From Brachypterus glaber (taxonomy: Eukaryota > Arthropoda > Insecta > Coleoptera > Kateretidae), in assembly GCA_958510825.1 (NCBI GenBank), contig OY294045.1, forward strand, positions 14,373,916-14,437,915: a stretch of DNA of 64,000 nucleotides, read 5' to 3'. A program made the translations under genes and the position numbers. This document shows positions 9,523 through 21,290 of this stretch, piece by piece. Under the pieces are notes generated by a model. That model saw nothing but the letters and a program-made list of their open reading frames with translations, was not told the origin of the DNA and did no database searches. The stretch's first letter is position 1; every line of letters begins with the position of its first letter.

Positions 9523-9770
9523 GAGGGGTTCCAATCTAAAGTGAACCAAGTCCAAGTAATTTTAGATATTGACATTTAAAGTTGTTTCTTCTTAATTAAT
9601 GAACTAATTTGTTCTTAATTAATGAACTAGTGCCATCTACCGTCCAAAAACAGAGGTATAGACTTGGTTCGTTACAGTACTAAACAATATGTGCTGTGAA
9701 CTATCTCTTGATCAATGCAGATCAAAAAATCATCTTTATGGACTTGGTTCACTTTAGCTCTGAACCCCTC
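9523..9770. mobile_element. MITE with GAGGGG termini, 4-bp TSD ACAT
   Basis: GAGGGGTTCCAATCTAAAGT...AACCAAGTCC pairs with GGACTTGGTT...CTGAACCCCTC. ACAT is repeated directly at 9519-9522 and 9771-9774. Termini, TSD length and the AAGTCC words match the larger element at 4540-5357, so both probably used one transposase. A local direct repeat GTTCTTAATTAATGAACTA lies in the middle. Confidence 0.8.
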
Positions 9771-9774
9771 ACAT

Positions 9775-10076
9775 CAAAGTTAAAAGTTGAGATCTATTTT
9801 TTAAAAGTTTTTTTATCAAAATCTATGGTATGTTACTTGAAAATTAACTACAATGAGCTACAAACATAAAAAGAGTTAATATTAATGGAGTAGAAAAAAT
9901 ATTTTTGAAGAATTTGGACGAAAAAACTTCCTGCCCTTTGTAAATACTTTTTATGTTTTACTTCTTATCAAAATTAATGGAGAGCCCCTAGCACAAGCCA
10001 AAAGTCTATTTGGGGCTCTCCATGACTATGTACCTGCATCTACACCAACCAATAAATAAATAAATAATACCAATAG
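9775..10076 (+). mobile_element. Possible 3' end of a non-LTR retrotransposon or SINE
   Basis: The hairpin GGAGAGCCCC/GGGGCTCTCC at 9979-10021 is followed by CATGACTATGTACC and then an (AATA)n microsatellite tail at about 10051-10076. A structured 3' end with a short tandem tail is usual for non-LTR elements. No reverse transcriptase is present, and the left limit is uncertain. Confidence 0.4.
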
Positions 10077-10119
10077 TACAAATAGTAATTAATTAAATAG
10101 TAATAGTACACGACGATTT

Positions 10120-10240
10120 ATTAGGATGCGGTATACCGCATGCATGCATTGTACCTCTCACTTGCACGCATCCTGCCGTATGACGTTTTAGCCGTTGAGG
10201 TCTCAACCGCATCCATAAAAATCTTACTATATGATATATG
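10120..10240. repeat. Dispersed repeat shared (inverted) with 4740-4850
   Basis: CCTCTCACTTGCACGCATCC and the following TATGACG...CCATAAAAATC words reappear as the reverse complement near 4740-4820 inside the 4540-5357 element. A weaker match (CCTCTCACTTGCACACAC) lies near 21435. The local palindrome GCGGTATACCGC precedes it. Confidence 0.5.
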
Positions 10241-10518
10241 AGAAAAATCTCAAGGGGCCCCCACCTTCAGGGGCCTTTCATACATTGGGGGAACCCAGGA
10301 TGGTGATGAGAACCTTTTTTTCAACATTTTGCATAAACTTTAGTTTAAAAACAATGTATTAACTTGGAGGCCCCTCACGTATTACAATCTCACTAGCTTC
10401 GGGCTACACAGTCCAACACTGGGGTCTATATCAGTAGAAGTTAAGCACTAATAATTGTTTTATCCCTTTAAAATGTTGTATTTTATATGAACTATATAGG
10501 GTTATTCTTTTATAAATG

Positions 10519-11365
10519 GTACACCCACCGTAACTTTTGAACGGGATGAGATATAAACTTTATATTTGCATATATGCATATCACACAATAAAAACTATCA
10601 TTTTTCATTTTGTTTAAATTCGTGGACGATATATTAAATGGCACCCTAGGTCTTGTGTTAAGTCATTTTAAAGAGCTTAAAATTATCTATTTAACCATGT
10701 AACTATTTATTGTTTAATATTTGTTTCTTCTTCAAGATGAAATTTTCAGTTTTTTTGAAAAATTAATTTTGGAAATTTTAAGCAAAAAGGTCCAAATCGT
10801 TAATAAATGGTGTATTATCGTTTAAAGACTAATTATTTATCATTTTTATGTATTTTTTTAATACTTATGCACAAAATATTAAAAATTATTATTAGCATAT
10901 TTAATAAAATAAAAGCTTTTTTGTTCTAAAAATACCCATTTTAATAAAACGCAATTTTTAAAATTAGCCTAACACAACGCCCTACCTCTTGCCCCCTAAA
11001 GGGTTAAACGAATATTTTAGTTTTGTATCATTAAATTAATTATAATTAATATCAAACAAGTTTATTTTATTTTTAATTAATTTCAACAAGAATTAGCATG
11101 TTAAACACTATTTAACCCCTAAAAATAAGAAAAAAGATAAAAAATATATGGCTCAACAGAGAATTTTATGAACTTTAAAATGATGTATCACATGACCCCC
11201 TTTTTATTTAAATATTCCTCTTGCCCCTGCCTAGATTATGATCCCGAAAATATAAATTAATACATACATATATACCAAAAAATTATTTGGATTATGTTAT
11301 TTACGTGTTCCAGATTTCAAGTTGTTATCAGATCTTAAGCCGTTCAAAGTTAAAGAGGGCGGACT
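10519..11365. mobile_element. Diverged inverted-repeat element related to 28977-29703
   Basis: ACCGTAACTTTTGAACGGG at the left pairs with CCGTTCAAAGTTAAAGAGGG at the right. The module AATGATGTATCAC followed by a C-rich run (11179-11200) matches the better-preserved element at 28977-29703. The arms are eroded, indicating an older copy. Confidence 0.45.
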
Positions 11366-12009
11366 TTTGACACGCACTTTATTGCAGAGATAATTTAAAA
11401 ATTTAATATCTTGCTATTTAAACTATTATTTTCCTCAATGTAATAACAGTTTGTAGGATATAATTTTATTATCGAGTTGATTTTAATTGAAAAAATTATA
11501 TATTTTGGGACACATTCCAAAATTTAAAAAAGTAATTAGTATGTTAAGTATATACACGACAAATTTCCAGTTTTTGTTTGTTTCATAAGATTACCCAGGG
11601 TTAATGAACTGGATTTTAATGATAGAGCCAGAGTCGCCCACCTTTTTTATGATATAGGTCATCGATTTTCAAGACTATTAATTTTTTTTATCAAAACCAA
11701 ATTATCTACAGGGTGAAAAAGAAATAATATTTTTTTAAGATCGTTATTTTTAATGGTTTTAAACGTCATTTCGCAACAAAAAATATACATACCTTTCAAC
11801 TTTTAAACTTAAAATTTGGATTTTTGTTTTAAATGTTTTTTGGAGTATTTTTTCAAAATTAATTGTGAAAAAGCTGATTTTTAAACCTTGAAGAATGATA
11901 GAGAAGATGATAGTGTCCAAAATTTAAGTGTTAAAAAGTTTGAAGAATTTTTTATGGTAGAGAAGAGTAGCTGTTAATAGTAAAGATTATCAGTAGTAAT
12001 ATCATAAGT
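11366..12009. other. AT-rich DNA, nothing seen
   Basis: Homopolymer-rich sequence without credible coding potential or a clear repeat boundary. Confidence 0.3.
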
Positions 12010-12179
12010 GCATGTTGAATTATAGATAATTTTTTTACTGTACTAAAAAAATATTTTGCTTGGTAATTGTTTGAGTGCATTTTTCGTGTTACAAAATTTC
12101 GAGACCGCAGGTAGAGGAATTTTGACGAAAAATGCACGAAAACAATTTTCTTAAAAATTATGTATAATTCAACATGCAC
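12010..12179. mobile_element. 170-bp palindromic MITE
   Basis: GTGCATGTTGAATTATAG and the mirrored ATAATTCAACATGCAC form the ends. An inner pair, GTGCATTTTTCGTG and CACGAAAAATGCAC-like words, continues the fold. A 75-codon minus frame across it is an artefact of the symmetry. Confidence 0.7.
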
Positions 12180-13898
12180 GAATGGTAGTTTAAAAGACTA
12201 TTTCATAAACGAAATAAGGAAGTATAAAATTTTAAAATGTTTTATGTTGTTCAGTATTTAAATTAAAAATTTAACAACTATAATTAAAAATTTATATTTA
12301 AAATTTGCAGCGCTTTTCAATTCCAAGATGTTCACTTGTTCGCGAATGTTGCCAAGTCTAAACTTTGGGGATATTTTATGCTTGAGATTATTCCAATAAA
12401 ATAGTTGTTATTACATATATTAGCATTTAAATAAACATCATTGCTGTTTTTGTTTAAAAAGTTTAGTTTTCAACTGAAAAAAAAAATGACATAACGGGTA
12501 TTTCCACCCGTAAAAAAAACAAATTCCTATCGGTTTCTAGTAAACTTTGGCAACGCTGTACTGGTACTAGCGCAGTCATTGGATGTTTTGATTTCCGTAA
12601 TTCTTTACTGCAAATATATTTTTAATAAATAAGTGTTTAAATTAGTTTTTAGTTGCCTGTTTTTAATACCAAGATTCAATTAAATAAATTAAAAATTATG
12701 AATATCAGTGATTTAAAGCTTTTAAGTTGGAAAGTGCATAAAATATAATATATATTCTGAAATTAATTAGGATACCTAGGATGTTTTGGTAATAAAATAA
12801 GCATTTATATTGCTTATCAAGAAAAATAAATCAACTAAAGGTAAGCTTCACAAATTAAAAACACATTTTGCAAAAATATAACATTTATTAAGATGTCAGT
12901 AACTGTCACTTTCTTGTTTCCATAGTAACCAAGTGATAATTGCATTGTCCAAAAATGATCAGATTCATTTTGATCTGATTGGCCAAGAAACTAAAAATGC
13001 AAGGTTTTGATTGGCCTATATATTGTTTGTGAAATAGTCTATTCAAATTTCTTTGTAACTAACCATGTCAGTCAATTATCGTATAAAACACCCAATAGGT
13101 TCCAGAAAGACCCCCCTAAAAAAAGGGTGACAAAACCAACCGCTTGGTAAAATATAATAGAGTTACGTAACGCTACATTAGCCCCCCTCCACCCCTCCTG
13201 AGCACTACCCCCTTCCGAAGTACATTGCGTAATTTAGGTATGTCCATTTTCTAGACAAAATAAAATAAAACAGTTTTTGCAAAAAATATATAAAAAAATG
13301 AATTATTGTTTTTAAACGAAAAATAAGAAAAAAACTGTTTAAATAATTAAGTAAGAAAATAATAAATTATTCATTTATTTTTTTCTTTAGCGAGTTTATT
13401 ACTAAAAAATGAAACTTTTAAATAGATTTAAAATAATTTTCATTTAAATCTTTGTATGTACCAGGTACATTGTACCTGCATATCAAGACTCGATAATCAA
13501 GTTCTAATTTTAAATTCAAATTAGAGGCTATAAAAAGGGATACACCTTAAGTGATCAATAAAAATACCATATCGATCAAAATGTTTCGTTTAAAATGTTA
13601 ATGGTTTAAATTTCAACATTTGAGCCTATAGGCACAAAAATCGGTTATTTGAGAAACCTCGTAAGTTACTTTAAACATTCTTGTTCGGTTCTTAAAATTA
13701 AAACTATTTTACTATCGACCGATGGCCAGTTAAATAACATTTCCATTGGATAAAATGTTGTCATAAAATAGTTCACGGGGCCGGAAAAAGTTTTAGTTCA
13801 ACTTCCCAAATCTGATTTTTTTTATAATATTTTTCTTTAATATAAAACCAAAAATAAAAAAAAAACGTCATGTTCATTTTTGTGCAAAGTGCAAATTT
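12180..13898. other. AT-rich intergenic DNA, no gene seen
   Basis: No coding frame is recognised. A donor-like AAAG|GTAAGC occurs on the plus strand at 12839 without a defensible exon upstream. At 13075-13250 there are C-rich runs and GTTACGTAACGCTAC, which resemble the palindromic MITE at 13899-14136, so a degraded relative may be present. Confidence 0.3.
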
Positions 13899-14136
13899 GG
13901 GAACGTTCAAGTATTACGTAACGCAAATTGTACCAAAATTCATACACTTCATACCCCGGTTCTCGCGTTATTTAAGGCTGTAAAGATTTCATATTTTGGC
14001 TACCCCCCTAACACACCCCCTATTAGGGGGGGGAGCCAAAATATGAAATCTCTATAATCTATAATAACGCGAGAAACGGGGTATGAAGTGTATGAATTTT
14101 GGTACAATTTGCGTTACATAATACTTGAACGTTCCC
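13899..14136. mobile_element. 238-bp palindromic MITE with GGGAACGTTC termini
   Basis: GGGAACGTTCAAGTATTACG pairs with the mirrored GTTACATAATACTTGAACGTTCCC end. ACTTCATACCCCG pairs with CGGGGTATGAAGT and TTTCATATTTTGGCT with AGCCAAAATATGAAA. The centre is CCCCCTATTAGGGGG. Flanking GTGCAAAnT words may be target duplications. Confidence 0.8.
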
Positions 14137-14406
14137 TATGTGCAAAAGTGCAAAAAAGATATGAGATAATACAAATATACTTAATATAATAATATGAATT
14201 ATGTCAAAAAAGGGAGAAAGTTTTTCTATAAACGTTTTTGCTAAATTGCTTCCTTGGACCCTTTTAAGGGGTTAGAATATTCATCAACGTTAAATGTTTA
14301 TATACAGGGTGTTCAGTAACTGGCATGCCAAAATTTAAGAGGTGATTCTACGTCCAAAAATATAAAAAAAAAACATTCTTATAAAGGTTGGCCCGGAAAT
14401 AAGCCG

Positions 14407-14835
14407 TAAGGGATCTACAGCCCTTTAAAATTGTACTAAAAATAAAAACCTTATTATTATTAATAACTCTGGCACCCTTTAAGCTAAAGCGAAAAATGTA
14501 TGTTCATTTATTTTTTTTTAATTTATCCAGAGGCCTGCCTAGACGGAGAAAATGTGTCAGGCTCAACACATTTTTGCCCCAAACCTTTTTATGCGTATTT
14601 TTTTGCATTTTTTTGTATATAAATACCATATACAAAAAAATGCAAAAAAATACGCATAAAAAAGTTTGGGGCAAAAATGTGTTAAGCCTGACACATTTTC
14701 TCCGTCTAGGCAGGCCTCTGGATAAATTTAAAAAAATAAATGAACATACATTTTTCGCTCTAGCTTAAAGGGTACCAGAGTTATTAATTAAAAACCTTAT
14801 TTTTAGTACAATTTTAAAGGGCTGTAGATCCCTTA
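14407..14835. mobile_element. 429-bp palindromic foldback element
   Basis: The left arm TAAGGGATCTACAGCCC...GTATTTTTTTGCA is mirrored on the right to about 14835, with a centre near 14631 (TATATAAATACCATATA). Pairing is close to perfect, including GCCTGCCTAGACGGAG and CTCCGTCTAGGCAGGC. The 90-codon plus frame 14496-14768 is a product of the symmetry. A TACAGGGTGTTC motif at about 14304 lies just outside. Confidence 0.75.
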
Positions 14836-15722
14836 TCTTTTTTTTTATTTTTTGTAAAAAATATAGATTCCTTGAGTAAAAATACATAAAAAATGTCAGA
14901 TAGTATAACACTATAGGAGCAACCGTTTTAAAAAAAAAATGGAATTAAGAGGAAGTTACATTCTGTGGCACCAAAAATGTTACTTTTAAAAGGCTATTAC
15001 TCCTTTAATATTAAATTTAGTTTGTCGGTAAAAAATACTTTTTCCTTTAGTTTTTATTGTAGAATCGACCTGCAGAATTAAAATTTTATTGTTGCTTGTT
15101 TTGTATACTTTAAAATATAAAAAAAAAACTTTAAACGCGTTTTTCTCAACATTCCATTTTTCAAAACGGTTCCATCGATTAAAGAAAAAACTAATTAACA
15201 TATTGACTTAAATCTTTCGGTATTTTGTCGAAAATCATGTAGGCGAGTTCGCTAGTGTAAATTTTTTTTTAAAGGCTTGTAATTTATTTTTTATTCCTCC
15301 TTTTTTACCCGTTTTTGGTCGGAAAAATTGCATTTTTTTGTTTTTTTTTTCACTAAAATAAGCGTGGAATTTTTGTTTTTTGGAATTTTGACTTATGCCT
15401 ACACTAGCGAACTAAAGGATATCATTTTGATTTTTGTGTTTTTTTCTTGTGAACTTTAAGAGTTGTCTAATACTTTGTAAAAAGTTTTGTACATAAAAAT
15501 AATACAGGTCGTCTGAAAAAAATTTCCAAAAATCGTCAATTTTTTGCCTCAAAAATCAAAACAACCCCTTAACGAAGTGATAATTGCAAGTAAATATTGT
15601 GATTCACCGAAAATTGCATACTTCTTACGGACAGTTTTATACATAATAAATAATTATTTTGTAACGTTTATTTCTCAAATTTACAACTGGGGTAACATGT
15701 TTTAAATAAAATACGTAAAAAT
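14836..15722. other. AT-rich DNA, nothing seen
   Basis: Long A and T runs. TAGGCGAGTTCGCTAGTGTA near 15240 and ACACTAGCGAACTAAAGGAT near 15401 form a possible inverted pair about 150 bp apart, perhaps another small element. Confidence 0.35.
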
Positions 15723-16055
15723 AGTTATTTATGGTACTAGTGGGTAAAATAAGATATTGCCCATGAGAAAATTAACCTGCGAGGTGTCAGCCAAGCAGGT
15801 TAATTTTTGAGAGGGCAATATCGGTTTACCCATGAGTGCCAAACAAGGTTTTATCCAATAAATAGCTTAGGAATTCATATTTTTATTAAAAATTTTAATG
15901 ACATTTACAAGAAAATAATTTGACAGGTGACAGTTGAGTGGGTAAAATAAATAATTATCCACTCAATAAAGTAAAAGCCACGCGGGGGTTATTATTGAGT
16001 TTATCTATTTAAAATAAAGCTGGTAATTGTCTTATTATCTGTATGTATTGGATAA
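15723..16055 (+). repeat. Dispersed repeat C, copy 1, with inner palindrome
   Basis: From TAGTTATTTATGGTACTAG to GTATGTATTGGATAAA this matches 22728-22995 almost base for base. This copy additionally carries a palindrome at 15734-15840 (GGGTAAAATAAGATATTGCC mirrored by GGCAATATCGGTTTACCC) that is collapsed in copy 2. It may be one transposon family whose copy 2 lost the left arm. Confidence 0.75.
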
Positions 16056-16535
16056 ATAATTTTATTTAATTATTTAATTAGTCTACAAAAATAAATAAAT
16101 TTTAAAACATGTTCATCATGAACATATAATTTTGTGAGTTAAATAGTTAAACGGCTTGTTTGTGTAGGTGTCGAAATATTGACAAACAATTTAAAAAATC
16201 ATCGAGATGTCAAAAGGGCCTAAGCCCGATGATTGAGTAGAGTCATTGGCCCGACTGAAAAGCCATTAAAGAAAATTATTATTTACTTTACCTACCCGTA
16301 GCCGAAGATCACTTCATATTGGGCGGCTAACAAAAGAAACTGAAATAAAAAAAAAACAAAACAAAATGTTAATTTTAGAATAAGATACTTATTAAGATGG
16401 AAAGAAATAATCATAGGTTATATTAAAACTTTTAAGTTATAATGAATTATTAAAATAATTCATTCCAAAAATCTCGAGACTGCAGGTCGAGAACTTTTTT
16501 ATTAATGATTAAGTTAAAAACATTTGTTTAAAAGA

Positions 16536-16670
16536 AAAATTGACAAAAATACAGCTGCTTGTAATTTAGATCGTTTAAAAAATTAGGTGGAGGGGTATAT
16601 TTAAGATTATTTCCTGAAAAAAATGATTTAAACTACCTAAACTAAAAGCAGCTGTATTTTTGCTAATTTT
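16536..16670. mobile_element. 135-bp inverted-repeat element
   Basis: AAAATTGACAAAAATACAGC...TGCTT at the left is mirrored by AAGCAGCTGTATTTTTGCTA...ATTTT at the right. It is non-coding and MITE-like by structure only. Confidence 0.55.
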
Positions 16671-17007
16671 GAGCTATCAGCATAATAGTCACATAAGTGA
16701 TAATTATCTAAATAGTGAGATGCTATTTAATCGTCCTTCAATAGCGAGATGCTATCAAATCACTCTTAAATTAGGAGGATTGGTCAATTATGACATTTTC
16801 TTGAAATTTGATTGGTTTAAAATCTATGAGGGAAATAATCGTTTTAATTACTAAAGTTTTTCCTTTTGACCGATACATAAAGTACAGTGTACTGTACTAT
16901 ACTACAGTAACTAGAAAAAAAGGTTTAAAAATACTGAAGAATAAAAATAACCTTGTAATAATTTTAAAAACATTGTTTTTTATTTAAAACTACAGTTTTT
17001 ATAGATA

Positions 17008-17922
17008 GGGGTGACCGGGGCTAATTGTCGCACTTTTCATTCAAAGTCAGTTTTTTCCTTTACTTTTGTTTTTTTTTTTTAATTGACCAAATAGTAATTT
17101 TAGCTGCATGTTTCAGTAATATTATTATAAGATAAAACATGGAAAAATTTACAGGGTATTAGAGTTATGATTTTTTTTTATGAAGTCTCGACAAATGTGA
17201 CAACGTGCCCCGTCACGGGGCATGTTGTCCCGGCTCTTAAAGTATATTTTTTTGAAGAAATATAAAGGTATTTAAAAAAATATAAATAACTAATAAGACA
17301 TGTGCCTTCCCAAAAGCCGATTGTTATCTAACTTTTTACTCTTGTACCAAAATTGTCAACTTAATAATGAAATAATATTTTTTCTATTTTTTTTTTAATT
17401 TAATTTAATAAACGATTTTATTTGCTATCCTATTAAGTTTCACTTTTAAACACAGTTATAAATAATAAAAATGCGAAAAAGGAAATGTTATACCATGAAC
17501 ATATCTCCAGATCATGCGACAACTAGCCCCAAACCAAATGCGACAACTAGCCCCAATGGTCAATTTTACCTAATGTATGTAAGTACTGTCTAATTAACGA
17601 ATAAACACTCCTAAATGACAATATCAACAAATAATATACACCTTAAACTATTAATATACATAAAATTTTCTTATCTTAATATTTTAAATCCCTCACAATA
17701 AGAAAAAATATTTACCACCAAAAAATTACTGGACCCTTTAATTTTTACATTTTTTAGATTAAATTGCTGCTCTTTTAACTTATTGCTTTTAAGTTTACAA
17801 ATGATAAATGTCACTTTTGTAACGCGGAGGTTAATCTCGGTTTGGTGCAGAAAGCTATTTAACTTTTTGAGATACAAGCACTTCGACAACTTACCCCTGC
17901 GACAACTAGACCCGGTCACCCC
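17008..17922. mobile_element. TA-flanked element with GGGGTGACCGGG termini
   Basis: GGGGTGACCGGGGCTAATTG and the mirrored GACAACTAGACCCGGTCACCCC form the ends, with TA on both sides (17006-17007, 17923-17924). The words GCGACAACTAG and its variants recur near 17515, 17540 and 17900, and CCCCGTCACGGGGCA lies near 17209. No transposase is visible; frames inside are AT-rich noise. Confidence 0.75.
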
Positions 17923-17964
17923 TACTTATTATTAAATTATATTTCAAATTAATAGTTATTATAT

Positions 17965-18227
17965 ACCAAGGTAGAGAAGACATTTTTTATAGCCAAGCGT
18001 ATTAAATCCTGAGCAGCGAGGGATTTAAGAGAGCGAGGCTATAATAGTCTTATCTACCGTGGTTTATATATTAGTTTTTTTCACTACTAGCACTATTAAA
18101 CTATTTTTATTCAAATAATAATATAAATTATTAACAGAAATTATATTTCTTGAAATTTTCATAAAAATCAAGTAAATCAATGACATTGCTCAAATACGTA
18201 AATACTTTGAACTGAAGTTTAAAAATT
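17965..18227. repeat. Dispersed repeat D, inverted relative of 43391-43668
   Basis: A hairpin part (17965-18063, ACCAAGGTAGAGAAGAC mirrored by GTCTTATCTACCGTGG) is followed by TTCACTACTAGC and AGAAATTATATTTCTTGAAA. All parts occur in reverse orientation in 43391-43668. Confidence 0.6.
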
Positions 18228-18229
18228 TA

Positions 18230-19550
18230 GTAAAGGGTTAAGTATGGAGTATTATTTCTTTTTGTGTGTAATAAAACAATTTATTTTTCCTAAGTACTTT
18301 CGCTTTTATTGAAAAGCATTATCAAAGGACAATTTTCGAACTAGTGCTCTTAGAATGGACATTCTTAAATATTATAAACATACATATCACGTTTCTACAT
18401 TTAATTAGGACATTTTACATTTAAAAACCTCGTGTCGAGTTTGGTCTGACATTTTTGGACCAAAGACCAAACTCGACACGAGGTCTTCCCAGTCAACACA
18501 AATACATGGCAGGAACATAGCAGGTACATAACCACTGTTCTATGTGATGTTGCAGACATGTAATTTTTATAGTCCATGTATAGTCCTTGGACTTTAACAA
18601 TTCCGCCTCAAGTTATGTATCAGCTACATAACATGCTACATATCAGATACATACTAGGTACATAACAATAAAAGTAGGCGTTTCCGAATTTTGCTTGTTA
18701 TGGAGTGCATCATAGATTTAGACATGGTGAACATTTTTACTTCTTTTTGATAAACCTAATAATTAAAGTATATAAATATCTTTATATGTAGCATCCATCA
18801 GGCAAAATTCTTATACGATGTGCATTTTTACTGTGAAAGCAAACTTTCTACCAGGCTTAAAAATCATGGGCCACATAAAAAGCCAATTTTTAGAAAAAAA
18901 AAATAGCAAATAATCATTTAAAAAAAAAAATATATATTTTAATTTTTTGTCTAAAATTATCTAAAATCAGTTTAGTTGTCTAAAAATACATGCGTTTCTA
19001 CTACTTAAGGGTAAAACTTTTATTATTAACAACAATTTTAAGAATATTAGTGATTCTAACCTATAAAAATTAAAATAATATAGACGCCATATTTAGTATT
19101 GAATTCATAACATTTTATGTATCGTGTATGTTCTCGTACCATGTATATGATACATAACATGCAATATTGCATGTTATGTATCATACATAGGTATGTTACA
19201 TCTTATGTAATATGGCACATGTAACGTAAAAAATCTTTCTGTTATAGGGCATGTTATGTAGCATACATATGTATGTTATGTCTCATGTAATATGGCACAT
19301 GTTACCTAAAAAATCTTTCTTTACCATGTTGCATCCATATATGTGCAGACTGGGTTTAAATGTAAAATGTCCTAATTAAATGTAGAAACGTGATATGTAT
19401 GTTTATAATATTTAAGAATGTCCATTCTAAGAGCACTAGTTCGAAAATTGTCCTTTGATAATGCTTTTCAATAAAAGCGAATGTACTTAGGAAAAATAAA
19501 TTGTTTTATTACACACAAAAAGAAATAATACTCCATACTTAACCCTTTAC
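18230..19550. mobile_element. 1.3-kb TA-flanked element with roughly 195-bp TIRs
   Basis: The left arm begins GTAAAGGGTTAAGTATGGAG and continues to about 18426. The right arm (about 19360-19550) is its reverse complement ending CCATACTTAACCCTTTAC. TA borders both sides. The interior has a 56-bp hairpin (18428-18483, CCTCGTGTCGAGTTTGGTC mirrored) and many TACATAACATG words. No protein is encoded. Confidence 0.8.
19169..19320. repeat. Two-unit tandem repeat, period 80 bp
   Basis: GCATGTTATGTATCATACAT...AAAAAATCTTTCT begins at 19169 and recurs at 19249 with few changes. It lies inside the 18230-19550 element. Similar TACATAAC words continue upstream from about 18500. Confidence 0.7.
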
Positions 19551-19552
19551 TA

Positions 19553-20206
19553 ATTGTCCTTTACAATTAACTTTTAAAAATAATCTGAAATTCAGTCACA
19601 AACTAAAGATTTAAGTCTTAGGTTAATTTCTTTCTTTAATTTATTTTTATACAAAACCTGAATATATATGAAAACCAAACCCAAAATGCTTAGGCCAACC
19701 TAGGAAAGAGTTTTTGACATATACTTATTAAAATGTAATTTAGGCATTTGATATCTTTATCTTCTTGTATTTTGAAAAATGAATTACTTGACACGTATGT
19801 ACTTATGATTTATTAATTTTAGTGTAACATTTTAATTTGGTTGAGAACATTTATATTACATGTTTTCATACTCTTCACAAATTTATATTTATATCTCGAA
19901 AAGTTCAGTCCAAAGAAGTGTATCGGATTTTGGGCTAAAAACGCAAAATAATATGATTTTGCACACTTAAGATATAGATATGTAGATAGATTAAAAATAC
20001 ATACTTATAGATATATAAAAAATGCATACTTTCCCAAAATGCCAATTCTTAAAATAGTCCAAAACGTACTTTTTATTATTTTTTTTCTCATTGCGAATTC
20101 TAACATAGAGATAAGCAGGATATGGCAACATAGCAAGAAAGCCAAAAAAATAACCCTCATTGGTCAATTTAAAAATCGCGCTTAAATTACGTAACCAATG
20201 ACGTAG
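19553..20206. other. AT-rich DNA, nothing seen
   Basis: No recognisable gene, tRNA or inverted repeat. Confidence 0.3.
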
Positions 20207-20214
20207 AGTAAATC

Positions 20215-20782
20215 CACATAGGTAGAGAATATATAGAGGAAATAAACGTTTGCGTAGGTTTCTGCGCTGCGTAATAACAATAGATAGAAAATTGACATCT
20301 AAACGGTAAAAATGGCGGTTCTATGTTGCCAACAATATTTCAACCTTATAATTTTTAATTATAAAAACCAATAAATTTCCAATATTTTGCTACAAATTTT
20401 AATAAGAACACTCAAAAACAGCATAAATTTACATTCAAACCGTTTAAATGCAAGCAAACGTAAATTTACATGGGTAGGAGGTCCGATAACGCTGCACTCT
20501 GTAATTTTGTTGTGAAATCGAATAATTGGTGATATTTTGTTTGTGGCGTTGTTTGTGGTATTTGCGTGTTTTTATAGTTTAATTTTGATTATGGTGTTAA
20601 ACTTTTTAGCTTAAAAATTACTTGTTTTGTAAAGACTTGTAAAATTGTGAAAAACCTTTTTGAGGTATTGTTTTTGTTTACAAATTTTGACGTTTAAAAG
20701 GTAAAAATGGCGGACTAAATTTTACACATTTAAGGTGTTTTTGTCTTTATCTAATACCCACTATAGCTTCTCTACCTATGTG
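20215..20782. mobile_element. Element with CACATAGGTAGAGAA termini, 8-bp TSD AGTAAATC
   Basis: The ends CACATAGGTAGAGAA and TTCTCTACCTATGTG are perfect inverted repeats. AGTAAATC is duplicated at 20207-20214 and 20783-20790. A second inner pair of GGTAAAAATGGCGG words (about 20306 and 20700) is in direct orientation. It is non-autonomous; the superfamily is uncertain (8-bp TSD). Confidence 0.8.
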
Positions 20783-20790
20783 AGTAAATC

Positions 20791-21290
20791 TGGACAAGGC
20801 TCTAATCTGCGCGAGTGACTAACATGGGTAAGCTCCATTTTGAATCTAATTTATTGCGCGAAATTTAAATTTCCAGATTGTAATTGGATATATTTATTAC
20901 CAACCATAACAAAAAGCCCCTAGAAATTACTAACTTTAACACCTTTACGATTTAAAAATTAGGTTCAAAATGGTGGATATTCTATGATGTGACAGAGACA
21001 GCATTATGAGTGAGAGTAAGAAAAAATACGCCACGGTGAAGAAAAACCACAAATTTGGATGCCCAGATGGTCAATGCGCCGTCTAGATCTACTTTTATGT
21101 CTATGGTTTTGACCACGTTTTATTTATTTATATAAATACATATTTTTTTAATATTAACAAAAAAAACTAGTAATCAGTTTTTTATGATTTCTTTTCATTA
21201 AATAAAACATTTTACATTTTTTTTTTAAGAAAAATATATTTTATTAATTTAAACTATCTTTTTGGATAAATTCGATGTTTTTAGCTTTTA
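20791..21290. other. Unassigned; weak inverted repeat and a 26-codon frame
   Basis: CTCCATTTTGAATCTAATTT (about 20831) and AATTAGGTTCAAAATGGTGG (about 20958) form an inverted pair. A short ATG frame at about 21007 (MSESKKKYATVKKNHKFGCP) closes after 26 codons; I do not consider it a gene. Confidence 0.35.

Noticed and set aside
14496..14768. 90-codon plus-strand frame
   Set aside because: It lies entirely in a palindrome; its two halves are mirror images and rich in Lys/Phe from A and T runs.
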